Positions 24,596 through 34,069 of a DNA stretch of 38,894 bases are shown here, one piece after another (the stretch's first letter is position 1; every line of letters starts with the position of its first letter). The stretch is from DASCNA01 sp036011305 (GTDB lineage Bacteria > Verrucomicrobiota > Lentisphaeria > Victivallales > GWF2-38-69). The notes under the pieces are model-generated. The model was given only the letters and a program-made list of their open reading frames with translations. It made no database searches and was not told where the DNA came from. A program made the position numbers and the translations under genes. The stretch covers positions 1 through 38,894 of the forward strand of contig DASCNA010000227.1 in the NCBI GenBank assembly GCA_036011305.1, given 5' to 3'.

Positions 24596-25222
24596 ATGAA
24601 AGCTTTATTGATTGTTGATATACAAAACGATTTCTGCACGAAAGGTTCCCTGCCAGTACCAAATGGTGATGAAATAGTACCGGTAGCAAATAAATTAATT
24701 CATAAATTCAATACAGAAAATCACCTTGTCGCTGCAACAAAAGACTGGCATCCGGCTAAACATGATAGTTTTGCATCAAACAATAATGCACCTATTTATT
24801 CCTCCTCTTCAATTAACGGGGTTAATCAGATAATGTGGCCTGACCACTGTGTAGAAAATACTCATGGCGCAGAGTTTCATCCAAAATTACTTAACATTTC
24901 GAAAATTATTTACAAAGGGACTAATGTAAATATTGATAGTTACAGCGGTTTTTTTGACAATGACGGAAAAAGCGATACAGGATTACATAACTATCTTCAA
25001 AAAAAATCTATAAACGAACTCTTTATCCTAGGATTAGCTACAGATTATTGCGTTAAATTTACAGCAATCGATGCAAAGAACTTAGGTTATAAAACAAATG
25101 TAGTTCTTGACGGATGCAGAGGTATAGATAACCCTAAAGGGTCTATTGGCAAAGCAATAGAAGACATGTCACTGAAAGGTATTAAAATAATGAGTTCAGA
25201 TAAAATTGAATTAATAGATTAA
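24596..25222 (+). CDS. pncA: nicotinamidase (isochorismatase family)
   Basis: A 208-residue enzyme that converts nicotinamide to nicotinate for NAD salvage. The catalytic triad is D8 (IVDIQNDF), K107 (IIYKGTN) and C152 (GLATDYCVKF). Metal ligands are D50 and H52 (KDWHPAKH) and H84 (WPDHC). Length and motifs match bacterial PncA. It lies 217 bases after the peptidase in a gap with no visible gene, so it probably has its own promoter. There is no clear Shine-Dalgarno site. Confidence 0.93.
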   Translation: MKALLIVDIQNDFCTKGSLPVPNGDEIVPVANKLIHKFNTENHLVAATKDWHPAKHDSFASNNNAPIYSSSSINGVNQIMWPDHCVENTHGAEFHPKLLNISKIIYKGTNVNIDSYSGFFDNDGKSDTGLHNYLQKKSINELFILGLATDYCVKFTAIDAKNLGYKTNVVLDGCRGIDNPKGSIGKAIEDMSLKGIKIMSSDKIELID

Positions 25223-25239
25223 AATAGAGACAACATACA

Positions 25240-25923
25240 ATGAATAATGAACATTCAAATTGTGCTGCTTGTCCTTTCAAGGCAGGCGACAAGTTATGCA
25301 GAAATATAAAAGGTAAAAGCTTACCGTTCTGCCCCTCTAAAGATGAGGATTCTCTTTTGAAGAAAAGCTTAAAAGAATATGAAAAATCTGATATCCATGA
25401 ATTTGCTAAACAGTCAGCAGTTCAGGAAGGTGAAGGTTATATCCATGCCGAAACTACGGAAAAAGTAATACCGTCAAAATCCAGAATGTAGGAAATTGTT
25501 GAATTTGCTAAAAAAATGAAGTATAAGAAGCTTGGTTTATGTTTTTGTATAGGGTTGTCTCAGGAAGCTAAAGTTGTTGACAAAATATTAAAAGATAACG
25601 GTTTCACTGTAATTTCCATTATATGTAAAACAGGTAGAATACCAAAAGAAAATATCGATATTCAGGAATGTCAAAAAATCCACCCAGAAAAATTTGAGCC
25701 GATGTGCAATCCCGTCATGCAGGCTGAAATTTTAAATGATGCAAAAACTGATTTCAACATTATGATGGGACTATGTGTAGGGCATGACTCTTTATTTTTA
25801 AAGCATTGTAATGCTATGACTACTGTATTTGCTGTAAAAGATAGACTCTTAGGACATAATCCATTGGCTGCAATCTATACAAACAAAAGTTATTATAGCT
25901 TTCTAAACGACCCAGCTTCTTGA
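25240..25923 (+). pseudogene. DUF1847 cysteine-rich protein interrupted by an in-frame amber codon
   Basis: Two pieces in the same frame make one typical DUF1847 protein of about 227 residues. The N-terminal part (25240-25488) has Cys motifs CAACPFKAGDKLC and LPFCPS. Translation stops at TAG 25489-25491. The C-terminal part carries KKLGLCFCIGLS, CNPVMQAEILN, GLCVGHDSLF and KDRLLGHNPLA. The family usually has Glu at the position of the stop, and GAG to TAG is a single change. The family is thought to bind metal but has no known activity. A second start inside (25516) has no good ribosome site. It follows pncA by 17 bases. Confidence 0.85.
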
Positions 25924-25968
25924 CAAATTTAAAATAGCTATACTATTTTCTTTTCAAGGCTGGTTCAA

Positions 25969-27078
25969 CTATCTATTAAAAACACATAAGTTACCTTCAT
26001 TCGCCCAGCATCTGTTGCATGAAATACATTTTGGTTTTATGTTTGGATTATTGGACCATTTATTAATCAGATCAGGTTCTCTGAGAAGTGGTCTTGATAA
26101 AGAGAAAAACTTAACTTTAGATTCTTCTGCTATTTGATTCATAACATCTATACTCCTATTCCCGCCGACCAGTATTACTGGAATATCAATTTTTTCAGCA
26201 ATTTTTTTAGCTTCGTTCCTAAAGTATGACTCATCATTTTTATTTGTTATCTTAACCCGATACCAACTTTCGTCTTTGTTTTCTTTATTCCCACCACTGA
26301 GTTCAACCATGCAAACACCCAGTTCAGCTAATTTTTCACAAACATATATACACTCATCAACAGTAAAACCATTATCAAGAAAGTCCGAACAATTAATCTT
26401 AACAAATATAGGGAAATGTTTTTCTGTTGCTGCTCTTACACTATTTACTATTTCGAACAGCAGCCTTGCTCTATTCTCTATAGATCCGCCATATTCATCT
26501 GTTCTTTTGTTATATACAGAAGAAAGAAAGCTGCTTTGTACATAAGCATGCGCAGAATGAATCTGCACACCGTCAAAACCAGCACGGCGGGCAGTTACAG
26601 CTGCATCTTTGTAAGCTTTTACTAAAGAGGAAATATCATCCTTAGTCATTATATTAACTTCATCATCCATAGTATAAGCAATTTCTCCTGCCCCATACAC
26701 ATCTTTTCCAACGATATTGCAATTTCTAAAAATACCGGATATGCATGCCAATTGTGCCACAATATTAGTCGAATAGGAATGAATCATTTTAACAAATGGT
26801 TTAAAATCTTCTACAAATGAATCCTTATAAATACCAATAAAGCCATTCAAGGTTTTATTGTCAGAAACTAACATACCACCGGAAAAAATTAAACCGGTTC
26901 CACCATATGCAAGTTTTCTATATTCCTCTATATAATCTTCCGTTATTAAATTTTCATTACTTGCTAAATTTCTCCATGTGGCAGAACAGAATAGATGATT
27001 TTTAAAATTGATATTGCTTATATTTGTTTGAGAAAACAATAAACTGCTATTATTTGTAATATCCATAACAATACACAC
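25969..27078 (-). CDS. NADH:flavin oxidoreductase (old yellow enzyme family)
   Basis: A single-domain FMN barrel of about 365 residues. Motifs: the substrate-binding HSAHAYVQSSFLS segment, NKRTDEYGGSIENRARL and the phosphate-binding LVGGNRS near the C-terminus. It ends with four cysteines (CISCNRCWANEGNLC), a partial version of the Fe-S ligand set of 2,4-dienoyl-CoA reductase-type members, but has no FAD/NAD domain after it. The start is uncertain: GTG at 27078, or ATG at 27066 with an AGAGGA site upstream. Substrate unknown, probably an enone or enoate. Confidence 0.88.
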   Translation of the reverse strand: MCIVMDITNNSSLLFSQTNISNINFKNHLFCSATWRNLASNENLITEDYIEEYRKLAYGGTGLIFSGGMLVSDNKTLNGFIGIYKDSFVEDFKPFVKMIHSYSTNIVAQLACISGIFRNCNIVGKDVYGAGEIAYTMDDEVNIMTKDDISSLVKAYKDAAVTARRAGFDGVQIHSAHAYVQSSFLSSVYNKRTDEYGGSIENRARLLFEIVNSVRAATEKHFPIFVKINCSDFLDNGFTVDECIYVCEKLAELGVCMVELSGGNKENKDESWYRVKITNKNDESYFRNEAKKIAEKIDIPVILVGGNRSIDVMNQIAEESKVKFFSLSRPLLREPDLINKWSNNPNIKPKCISCNRCWANEGNLCVFNR

Positions 27079-27456
27079 TTCCTCTCAGAATTTAATTAAT
27101 AGAGCCAAAACTAAAATTACAATATAGTTATCAGGATACGTATTCAACTGAATTTATCTATATTTCAGCAATCTGTAATATCATATCTTCCATACTAAGA
27201 ACAATTGGTTTATTTAATAAAACCAAACAGAGTTTACACCTGATTCGAACACAAATAATCAAAAATGTCAAAAATTGATGACTGATTTATTATTCCTAGA
27301 AATATTTTTTAAAAAGGATACAATATTTTTACAAAGCGTATATTTTATTTAATTGGCATTAATGCTCCCTAAGGATATGCTATCAATTTACCATTTTTAT
27401 GTTATTACCATTCAGAATATCTAAAATAATAAAAAACTAAGTACAGAAAAAATTCC
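27079..27456. promoter_or_regulatory. 378-base divergent intergenic region with a likely promoter for the MFS gene
   Basis: No gene was seen between the divergent flavoenzyme and MFS transporter. A sigma-70-like promoter for the plus strand is TTGGCA (27353-27358), 17 bases, TATGCT (27376-27381), giving a leader of about 70 bases. A small inverted repeat TTGGTTT/AAACCAA sits at 27205-27211 and 27220-27226. Confidence 0.45.
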
Positions 27457-28671
27457 ATGAATAAAACAGGTTCTGTAAGATCTCTTAAATGGCTGAATTT
27501 TTTTTCAGCTGATATTCCTGACGGCCTTGCGCCATTTCTTGCAATATATCTTATGACATCTCTACATTGGTCATCTAAAGATATAGGAATTATCCTAACT
27601 GCTTCAGGCATTGCTGGACTCATACTGCAAACACCTGCCGGTGCTTTTATTGACTGGTGTAAATTTAAAAGACTGATAATAGCTTTACCAGTAGGTATCA
27701 TAGCTTTATCAACCCTAATGATAATATATTCTGAAGGATTATTTTCAGAAATATTATGTCTTAAAATATTAATAGGAATTTCAGCGGTATTTATTGGTCC
27801 AGCGATTGCATCGATAACGCTCGGACTCTGCGGCCCAAAAGAATTTCCGCATCTTGCTGGAAAAACCAGTGCCTATAATCATGCAGGGAATGTAGTAGCT
27901 GCACTGTTGGCCGGCTTGATTGGTCAATTATATGGTATAAAAATAGTATTTACTCTTGTCATTGCAACAAGCTTGATAAGTATATTTTTTCTTTTCAAAA
28001 TTAAAAGTTCAGATATTGACTACAGATTGGCCAGAGGTTTTACAGAAGAACATAAAGAAGAACATAAAGCGTCTATCATTGAACTTTTTTCAAAATGCCC
28101 TCTTTTATTTATTTTAAGTATTTCTCTACTTCTTTTTCATCTTGCAAATGGTGCTATGCTGCCTTTAGTAGGTGAAAAACTGGCAACTAATAATGAGAAC
28201 CTAAGCAGTATCTTCATGTCTGCCTGTATAATAGCCGCACAGATATCAATGATACCTATGGCACTGCTTGTTTCAAAAAAAGCTGATTCCTGGGGACGTA
28301 AGCCACTATTTTTAATCGCTTTTATTATTCTTCCAATAAGGGGAGTTCTTTTTACTTTGAGTGTAAATCCTATTTTGCTCATCACTGTGCAGATACTCGA
28401 TGGCATTGCCAACGGAATTTTCGGAGTAGTTATGCTTATTGTTATAGCCGACCTTACAAAGTCATCAGGGAGATATAATATGAGTTTAGGAATAGTTGGG
28501 ACTATAATGGGGATAGGTGCTTCTTGCAGTAATACAGTTGGCGGCTGGATTGCATCAAGTTTTAGTTTTGATACCGCATTTTTAGTTTTGGCAGTTATTG
28601 CTTTCATAGGGCTGCTTGTATTCTCAATTTTTATACCTGAAACAAAAAATTATGTAACTCGTTTCGAATAG
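27457..28671 (+). CDS. major facilitator superfamily transporter
   Basis: A 404-residue inner-membrane protein with about 12 hydrophobic segments and the central cytoplasmic loop near residues 187-205 (charged EEHKEEHKAS stretch). A clear motif A, KADSWGRKPLF, is in the second half; the first-half motif is degenerate (DWCKFKRL). This is an uptake or efflux secondary carrier driven by protons; the substrate cannot be told. The next gene starts 10 bases later, so it is likely co-transcribed with the permease. Confidence 0.88.
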   Translation: MNKTGSVRSLKWLNFFSADIPDGLAPFLAIYLMTSLHWSSKDIGIILTASGIAGLILQTPAGAFIDWCKFKRLIIALPVGIIALSTLMIIYSEGLFSEILCLKILIGISAVFIGPAIASITLGLCGPKEFPHLAGKTSAYNHAGNVVAALLAGLIGQLYGIKIVFTLVIATSLISIFFLFKIKSSDIDYRLARGFTEEHKEEHKASIIELFSKCPLLFILSISLLLFHLANGAMLPLVGEKLATNNENLSSIFMSACIIAAQISMIPMALLVSKKADSWGRKPLFLIAFIILPIRGVLFTLSVNPILLITVQILDGIANGIFGVVMLIVIADLTKSSGRYNMSLGIVGTIMGIGASCSNTVGGWIASSFSFDTAFLVLAVIAFIGLLVFSIFIPETKNYVTRFE

Positions 28672-28681
28672 GAATTTTATC

Positions 28682-29926
28682 ATGTATTTACAATTGATAA
28701 TTTTAATAACTGTTTCATTAGTTATATGCTTTAGAAAATGCTTCCCATTCAGAATACCTGTATGGGTTATAATGAGCATTGGGGCATTAATATCTCTTCT
28801 ATATGTTAGATTTTCTTTTACACATACCTTAAATTCAATAAAATGGGATGTAATATTTTACCTTATAGGAATATTTTTCATTGTTGAAGCAGCTGAATCT
28901 TCAGGCTTTTTAAGTAAAGTTACAACTAGTTTATTTTCCAAATTTAAAGAACCTAAACAAATACTTTTTATCATAGTATTTGTCCTCGGCAGTATCTCAG
29001 CTATTGCTTTAAATGATACAACTGCTATTCTCGGAGTACCTATAATATTAAAATTATGTAAAAATAATAGACAATTAATTACTCCTTTTATGCTGGCTCT
29101 TGCCTTTTCTATAACAATAGGCAGTGTAATGAGTCCTATAGGAAATCCCCAAAACCTTCTAATTGCATCACAAAGTCATATCGATCCTCAATTCTGGACT
29201 TTCCTTAAAAACCTTGCGATTCCAACCATAATATGTCTCACTATTGTATACTATATGATATCAATTCTATGTAAAAAAGAGCTTAATTCAAAACTGGTAG
29301 CTTTTCAGGAAAAGACAAAATTATGCTATAGAAGTTCCTCTGTAATAATAATATCAATTACCATTTTTATAACTCTAATAGCAACAAAAATAATCCTCAG
29401 CACTTTACAAAGCAATCAATTTAATCTTGAGTTTGGAACGATATCAATAATCTCAGCTGTTCCAGTTTTGATTTTTGGAAAAAAAAGGTTTAAGAACATA
29501 AAATCAATGGATTGGGGAACAGTGATTTTTTTTATTGCAATGTTTATTTTAATGCAGAATGTCTGGGACTCCGGTTTTTTCCAATATTTAATTAAAAATT
29601 CACATATCAATATCAGCAGTATGCCTTCAATATTTATTATCAGTATCACTTTGAGCCAGCTTATGTCAAATGTACCTCTGGTTACTCTATATCTACCCAT
29701 ACTTGCTCATACTGGGGCAAATACGATGCACTATATGGCATTAGCTGCATCAAGTACAATTGCAGGGAATATTTATATTCTGGGTGCAGCCAGTACTATT
29801 ATTATTATTCAGAATTCAGAAAAAAACGGAATTTATCCATTCAGAACCATAACTTTTTCTTTAATAGGTATACCTTTAACCATTTTAACTGCAGGAGTTT
29901 ATTATCTTTTTATAATGTATTTCTAA
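28682..29926 (+). CDS. ArsB/NhaD/SLC13-superfamily permease
   Basis: A 414-residue protein with about 10-12 membrane segments. Superfamily signatures appear in both repeats: ALNDTTAILGVP and SPIGNPQNLL in the first half, SNVPLVTLYLP and AGNIYILGAAS in the second. Members move anions such as dicarboxylates or arsenite, or exchange sodium for protons. No arsenic genes are nearby, so an organic anion is as likely as any. AGGAA ribosome site, directly behind the MFS gene. Confidence 0.86.
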   Translation: MYLQLIILITVSLVICFRKCFPFRIPVWVIMSIGALISLLYVRFSFTHTLNSIKWDVIFYLIGIFFIVEAAESSGFLSKVTTSLFSKFKEPKQILFIIVFVLGSISAIALNDTTAILGVPIILKLCKNNRQLITPFMLALAFSITIGSVMSPIGNPQNLLIASQSHIDPQFWTFLKNLAIPTIICLTIVYYMISILCKKELNSKLVAFQEKTKLCYRSSSVIIISITIFITLIATKIILSTLQSNQFNLEFGTISIISAVPVLIFGKKRFKNIKSMDWGTVIFFIAMFILMQNVWDSGFFQYLIKNSHINISSMPSIFIISITLSQLMSNVPLVTLYLPILAHTGANTMHYMALAASSTIAGNIYILGAASTIIIIQNSEKNGIYPFRTITFSLIGIPLTILTAGVYYLFIMYF

Positions 29927-29954
29927 TAAACGTTATGTAGTTTTACTGAGTATT

Positions 29955-29980
29955 GAATATAATTTCTCAAGAAAATATTC
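29955..29980. terminator. hairpin between convergent genes, possible weak terminator
   Basis: GAATAT pairs with ATATTC (29955-29960, 29975-29980) and TTTC with GAAA (29963-29966, 29971-29974) around a TCAA loop, with a 2-base bulge. It lies between the ends of the permease and the STAS gene. There is no T-run on either side, so termination is uncertain. Confidence 0.35.
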
Positions 29981-29993
29981 GGACTAAAATATA

Positions 29994-30275
29994 TTAGTCG
30001 CACCTTATTCCGGCTGTACTAATAACTTTTAATACATTGGGAGAAGGGTTTATAATATTAAAATTTTCAGCTTTAACATTATTGATGGCCAAATTGCAGA
30101 CGTGGATAAACATACTTGAAATATGATCAACATTTAATAAATCAAATATTATATTTTTAGCTCCTTTAAGAGCTGTAAGTATTTGTGATTGAAGCTGAAT
30201 GCAAATTTTATCATCCAAATAGCCATTAAAAGTAAAAATAAAATTTTGGTTTTGTTCAGATATATAATAAGGCAT
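29994..30275 (-). CDS. STAS-domain protein (anti-anti-sigma factor-like)
   Basis: 93 residues, a single STAS domain. The strand-turn FDLLNVDHISSMFIHVC carries the Asp and the Ser pair where SpoIIAA-type antagonists are phosphorylated. Such proteins bind anti-sigma kinases or serve in stress and lipid-asymmetry systems. No kinase, phosphatase or sigma factor is adjacent, so the partner is unknown. CGGGGAT ribosome site. The 288 bases upstream, shared with the divergent CoA-transferase gene, show no gene. Confidence 0.82.
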   Translation of the reverse strand: MPYYISEQNQNFIFTFNGYLDDKICIQLQSQILTALKGAKNIIFDLLNVDHISSMFIHVCNLAINNVKAENFNIINPSPNVLKVISTAGIRCD

Positions 30276-30563
30276 AAAAATCCCCGTAAAAGGTAATTGA
30301 AAAGTGAATAAAAAAGACTTACTTGAAGAAAAATATTTATATAAAAAGCAATCATTGCCAAATTTACTTGAGAAATTATATATTCAGTAATTGTTAGTAT
30401 TATAACAATAAAAAAAAATGACTGCAATAATATTTTTAAAATATTTCTAAAGAAAAATAAGCTATGCTATATTTAAATGTATTTTAGATTTTTTTTAACA
30501 AAATCAGTATATTTTATATTAAATATCACATGTATTTTTGTGCAATAAATAACTATTTTTAAT

Positions 30564-31973
30564 ATGGATATGAAGAACAAACATCTAGATAACCTACTGT
30601 CGCTTCTCGGCATAAATGAATATTTCAACGGAAACTTTAAAATTATCGGATCAGATCCTATAATTCAGAGTCCGCATAAATTAGGAGAAGCCGCATCCAT
30701 TGCATTGCTATCACATGCTGCAGCTGTTGCTGCCGTCTGGAACTGCAAAACAGGAATTAATCAGGATATAAACATTGATATTCATGATGCATTGCATTCA
30801 CTACACACAGTACATTTCATATGGACTAATGGATATAAAAGGAGTGTCAAACTTTACACAGAACCAACAACAGGTTTTTATAAATGCAAAGATGGAAGAT
30901 GGATTCATCTCTGTTCAGGTCCACCATATCCTAAACTTAAAGATGGAATTCTAAATTTTTTCAATTGTAATAATTATTATGAATCAGTAGCTAAAGCTGT
31001 AGCTAAATGGAACTCATATGAATTAGAAGATGCTCTATCTTGTAAAAATATGCTCGGAGCAGTCGCAAGAACGAAAGAAGAATGGGGAAACCATCCACAG
31101 GGTAAATATCTATCGAATGTTCCTGTTGTTGAAATAACTAAAATAAATGACGGTCCAAAAATTCCGTTTACAAATGGGAAACATCCTTTATCTGGAATTA
31201 AAACAGTAGATTTTACCCATGTACTTGCCGGACCTAGAAGTACAATGGGATTAGCCGAATATGGTGCCGATGTGGTCCATGTCAGTTCCCCATCTTATCT
31301 CGATCCCGATATTGTAAATCTTACCGTTAATCAGGGAAAGAAAAATGCATTCATTGATTTTAATCAGCAAAGCGATATAGAACGGTTTTTAAATTTTAGT
31401 GCTGAAGCTGATATTTTTGCACAATCGTGGCGTTCAACCGTCGTAGAAAAATTCGGATTAACTCCTGAAACATTGGCTAAAAACAGTAAATCAGGAATTA
31501 TATATATGTCTGCCAACTGTTACGGACACGGAGGACCTTGGCAAAACAGAGGAGGGTTCGAACATATAGGTCAAACAGCTACGGGAATTTCCGTAAATGA
31601 AGGCTCTATCGACAACCCCAAGCTGGTTCCTACTTATTATTTATGCGATCTGCTTACAGGTTATTTAGCTTCAGCAGGAATGATAGCTGCACTTTTAAAA
31701 AGAGCAAAGGAAGGCGGCAGTTACCATGTAAAAGTATCATTGGCGCGTTCAGCCATGTGGACGCAGGAGTTGGGACTGATTAAAAACAGGAAATTATTGA
31801 GAAATTTACCCATTAATGATTCTAATCCAAAAGATTTAAAACTGAACGAATATGATACAGTTTACGGTAAACTTTTATGTCCGGCACCGGCAGCTAAACT
31901 GTCAAAACTAAAATCTAAAATTCAAATAGGGCCAAGACCCTATGGAGCAGATCTACTTAAATGGGAAACTTAA
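30564..31973 (+). CDS. class III CoA-transferase (CaiB/BaiF family), domains in permuted order
   Basis: 469 residues. CoA-transferases of this family move CoA between carboxylic acids. The canonical N-terminal signature (PLSGIKTVDFTHVLAGPRST, then EYGADVVHV) begins only near residue 203, followed by NKGK-like NQGKKNAF and the GHGGPW motif. The first 200 residues instead resemble the C-terminal half of standard members (TGFYKCKDGRWIHLC). The protein therefore reads as a circular permutation. A second ATG lies two codons in; neither has a clear ribosome site. Substrate unknown; the following PLP enzyme may act in the same pathway. Confidence 0.82.
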   Translation: MDMKNKHLDNLLSLLGINEYFNGNFKIIGSDPIIQSPHKLGEAASIALLSHAAAVAAVWNCKTGINQDINIDIHDALHSLHTVHFIWTNGYKRSVKLYTEPTTGFYKCKDGRWIHLCSGPPYPKLKDGILNFFNCNNYYESVAKAVAKWNSYELEDALSCKNMLGAVARTKEEWGNHPQGKYLSNVPVVEITKINDGPKIPFTNGKHPLSGIKTVDFTHVLAGPRSTMGLAEYGADVVHVSSPSYLDPDIVNLTVNQGKKNAFIDFNQQSDIERFLNFSAEADIFAQSWRSTVVEKFGLTPETLAKNSKSGIIYMSANCYGHGGPWQNRGGFEHIGQTATGISVNEGSIDNPKLVPTYYLCDLLTGYLASAGMIAALLKRAKEGGSYHVKVSLARSAMWTQELGLIKNRKLLRNLPINDSNPKDLKLNEYDTVYGKLLCPAPAAKLSKLKSKIQIGPRPYGADLLKWET

Positions 31974-32031
31974 AATTTTTTTCAATATTACAAATTAAAA
32001 AAATTTAATTATAGCAGGGAGTATATTAAAT

Positions 32032-33012
32032 ATGGATGATAAAAGTACCGAAATTGAAAAGATATTAACCGAATATTCTAAAGCAGATATTTCAATTGCT
32101 CCGACTCCACTTCACAAGCTTAAACGCCTATCTTCCATTCTTGGACATAATATATATATTAAAAGAGAAGATTTAACTGGTTTTAATATAGGGGGAAACA
32201 AAAACAGAAAACTTGATTACCTGATTGGTGATGCTCTATCCAGAAATGCAGACACTCTTATCACGACAGCTGCAAGCAGTTTCAGCAGAAATACGGCTGC
32301 AGCTGGTAAAGTTTACGGTCTTGATGTACATGTAATAGTGGCAGGCGGCGAAAATGATCAGAACAGAGCAAGTCAGGCTTTATTCAAACAATTGGATGCA
32401 AATTTATATTATACTTCCAAATCAAAAGTTGACGCTGTAAGTACTGAATACAACAGAGTACTAAAAGATCTAAAAAGTCAGGGAAGGCATATTTATGAAC
32501 TTCATCCCGGAGGAAGTGATAATATAGGTTCGCTCGGTTATCTGGACGCATTCAACGAAATAGTAGAATTTACAAAAACTACCAATATCCGCTTTAATAA
32601 AATATTTCACCCATGCGGGTCAACTGCCACACAGGCGGGGCTTGTATTAGGAAATATTATCAGTGAATATGAAAGTGAAATTATCGGAATTGCTGTATCT
32701 CAGAAATCTAATATTCAAATAGAAAGAGTTCATAAACTAACCCAATCTACAGCTGATATGCTTAATATCACTTATGATAAATCCAATATAATTGTTGATG
32801 ACAGATTCCTTGGGCCTGGCTATTCTATCAGTTCACAGGAAGGAATTGATGCAGCAAAACTATTTGCCACTACTGAAGGTATTCTGCTCGATGATGTTTA
32901 TACAGCCAAAGCAGCAGCAGGATTAATATACTATGCAAAAAATAGATTGTTTAATAAAAATGATAATATTTTATTTATTCATACTGGAGGAAATTCAGGA
33001 CTGTTCTATTGA
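32032..33012 (+). CDS. PLP enzyme of the D-cysteine desulfhydrase / ACC deaminase family
   Basis: 326 residues, fold type II PLP enzyme. The PLP lysine is in FNIGGNKNRKLDYL. The phosphate-binding HPCGSTATQAG loop and the C-terminal FIHTGGNSGLF are as in DcyD and ACC deaminase. The normally conserved SNHxR active-site segment is replaced by SSFSR (ITTAASSFSRNTAAAG), so the reaction may differ from desulfhydration. AGGGAG ribosome site, 58 bases after the CoA-transferase gene; they may be co-transcribed. Confidence 0.86.
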   Translation: MDDKSTEIEKILTEYSKADISIAPTPLHKLKRLSSILGHNIYIKREDLTGFNIGGNKNRKLDYLIGDALSRNADTLITTAASSFSRNTAAAGKVYGLDVHVIVAGGENDQNRASQALFKQLDANLYYTSKSKVDAVSTEYNRVLKDLKSQGRHIYELHPGGSDNIGSLGYLDAFNEIVEFTKTTNIRFNKIFHPCGSTATQAGLVLGNIISEYESEIIGIAVSQKSNIQIERVHKLTQSTADMLNITYDKSNIIVDDRFLGPGYSISSQEGIDAAKLFATTEGILLDDVYTAKAAAGLIYYAKNRLFNKNDNILFIHTGGNSGLFY

Positions 33013-33043
33013 GTTCAGATTTTAAATTATGAATTAATAAATT

Positions 33044-34069
33044 TTATTCTATTTTTATTTCATCCCAGATTTTAACGTATTTTTCATTATAGCGTCCAAG
33101 GTTATGAATAACTTCACTTTTTTTAAAAAGCTCTTTTGGCAGAGTAATTTCAGAAAGGAAGTTTTTATCAAGCATTTTCATAGCTTTCCTGTTTGGACAG
33201 AGGTAGAAAACATATTTCATATTGTCAATACTATTTTTCGGTTCATACATGAAGTTGATAAACTTATAGGCTAAATCTGTATTTTTAGAATCTGAAGGAA
33301 TGACCATAGTGTCAAGCCCTATGGAAGTCCCCTCTTCAGGATATACAAATCCAAGCTGAGGCGAATCAGGAAGCATTTGGTAAATATCACCGTTATATGC
33401 CTGTATAACTAATAAAATACCGGCACCTAAACTTGTTTTAGCTTCATCTACCTGATATGCGGCTAAATTCTTCTTCCATTTAAGCATCAATTCTTTGGCC
33501 TGCTCCAGCTGGGCATCATTTGTAGAGTTATAACTGTAGCCAAGGTATTTCAAAGCTGCCCCAATGGCCTCTCTCATATCATCAAACATAGTCATTCTAC
33601 CTGCATATTTTTTATCTCCAAATACTCCCCATGTCGGTTTTATATTTTTTACAACTCTTTTGTCATAAGCTATACCCGACAGCGAAATCATATAAGGAAC
33701 ACTGTAGTTCATATTCGGATCAGCTGTTTTATCAGTATAGATCCTGTCCACATATTTGATATTAGGAATCTTAGATTTATCCAGCTTTCTAATCAAATGC
33801 TGTCTTCTCATAATATCAGCCATATAGCTTGACGGAAAAATAATATCGTATCCTGAATTGCTTACTTCTATTTTAGCATACATTGCTTCGTTGGAATCAA
33901 AATAGTCTATTACAACATTACAGTTATATTTATTCTGAAATTTAGTTAGAAGATCCGGCGCTATATAATCAGACCAATTATATATATAAAGCGTTCTTTT
34001 GCCGTCGCTGCAGGAAGTCAAACTTAATATAGCAATCAACAATAACACAAAACTGATTATTTTTTTCAT
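33044..34069 (-). CDS. potD: spermidine/putrescine ABC transporter, substrate-binding lipoprotein
   Basis: 341 residues. Lipoprotein signal peptide with lipobox LTSC (Cys20 becomes the lipidated N-terminus). The mature part starts YIYNWSDYIAPDLL, the hallmark of PotD/PotF proteins, and continues with a two-lobed periplasmic-binding fold. AGGAGG ribosome site; its start overlaps the potC stop (ATGA), so translation is coupled. Last gene of the operon. PotD and PotF differ in preference for spermidine or putrescine, which cannot be decided here. Confidence 0.93.
   Translation of the reverse strand: MKKIISFVLLLIAILSLTSCSDGKRTLYIYNWSDYIAPDLLTKFQNKYNCNVVIDYFDSNEAMYAKIEVSNSGYDIIFPSSYMADIMRRQHLIRKLDKSKIPNIKYVDRIYTDKTADPNMNYSVPYMISLSGIAYDKRVVKNIKPTWGVFGDKKYAGRMTMFDDMREAIGAALKYLGYSYNSTNDAQLEQAKELMLKWKKNLAAYQVDEAKTSLGAGILLVIQAYNGDIYQMLPDSPQLGFVYPEEGTSIGLDTMVIPSDSKNTDLAYKFINFMYEPKNSIDNMKYVFYLCPNRKAMKMLDKNFLSEITLPKELFKKSEVIHNLGRYNEKYVKIWDEIKIE

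Noticed and set aside
25489..25491. Genome-wide reassignment of TAG to an amino acid
   Set aside because: TAG is the true stop of nfo, small peptide 2, the M20 peptidase and the MFS gene in this window.
28137..28607. Open frame on the minus strand inside the MFS transporter
   Set aside because: It is a composition shadow of a membrane protein gene, with no supporting start or family match.
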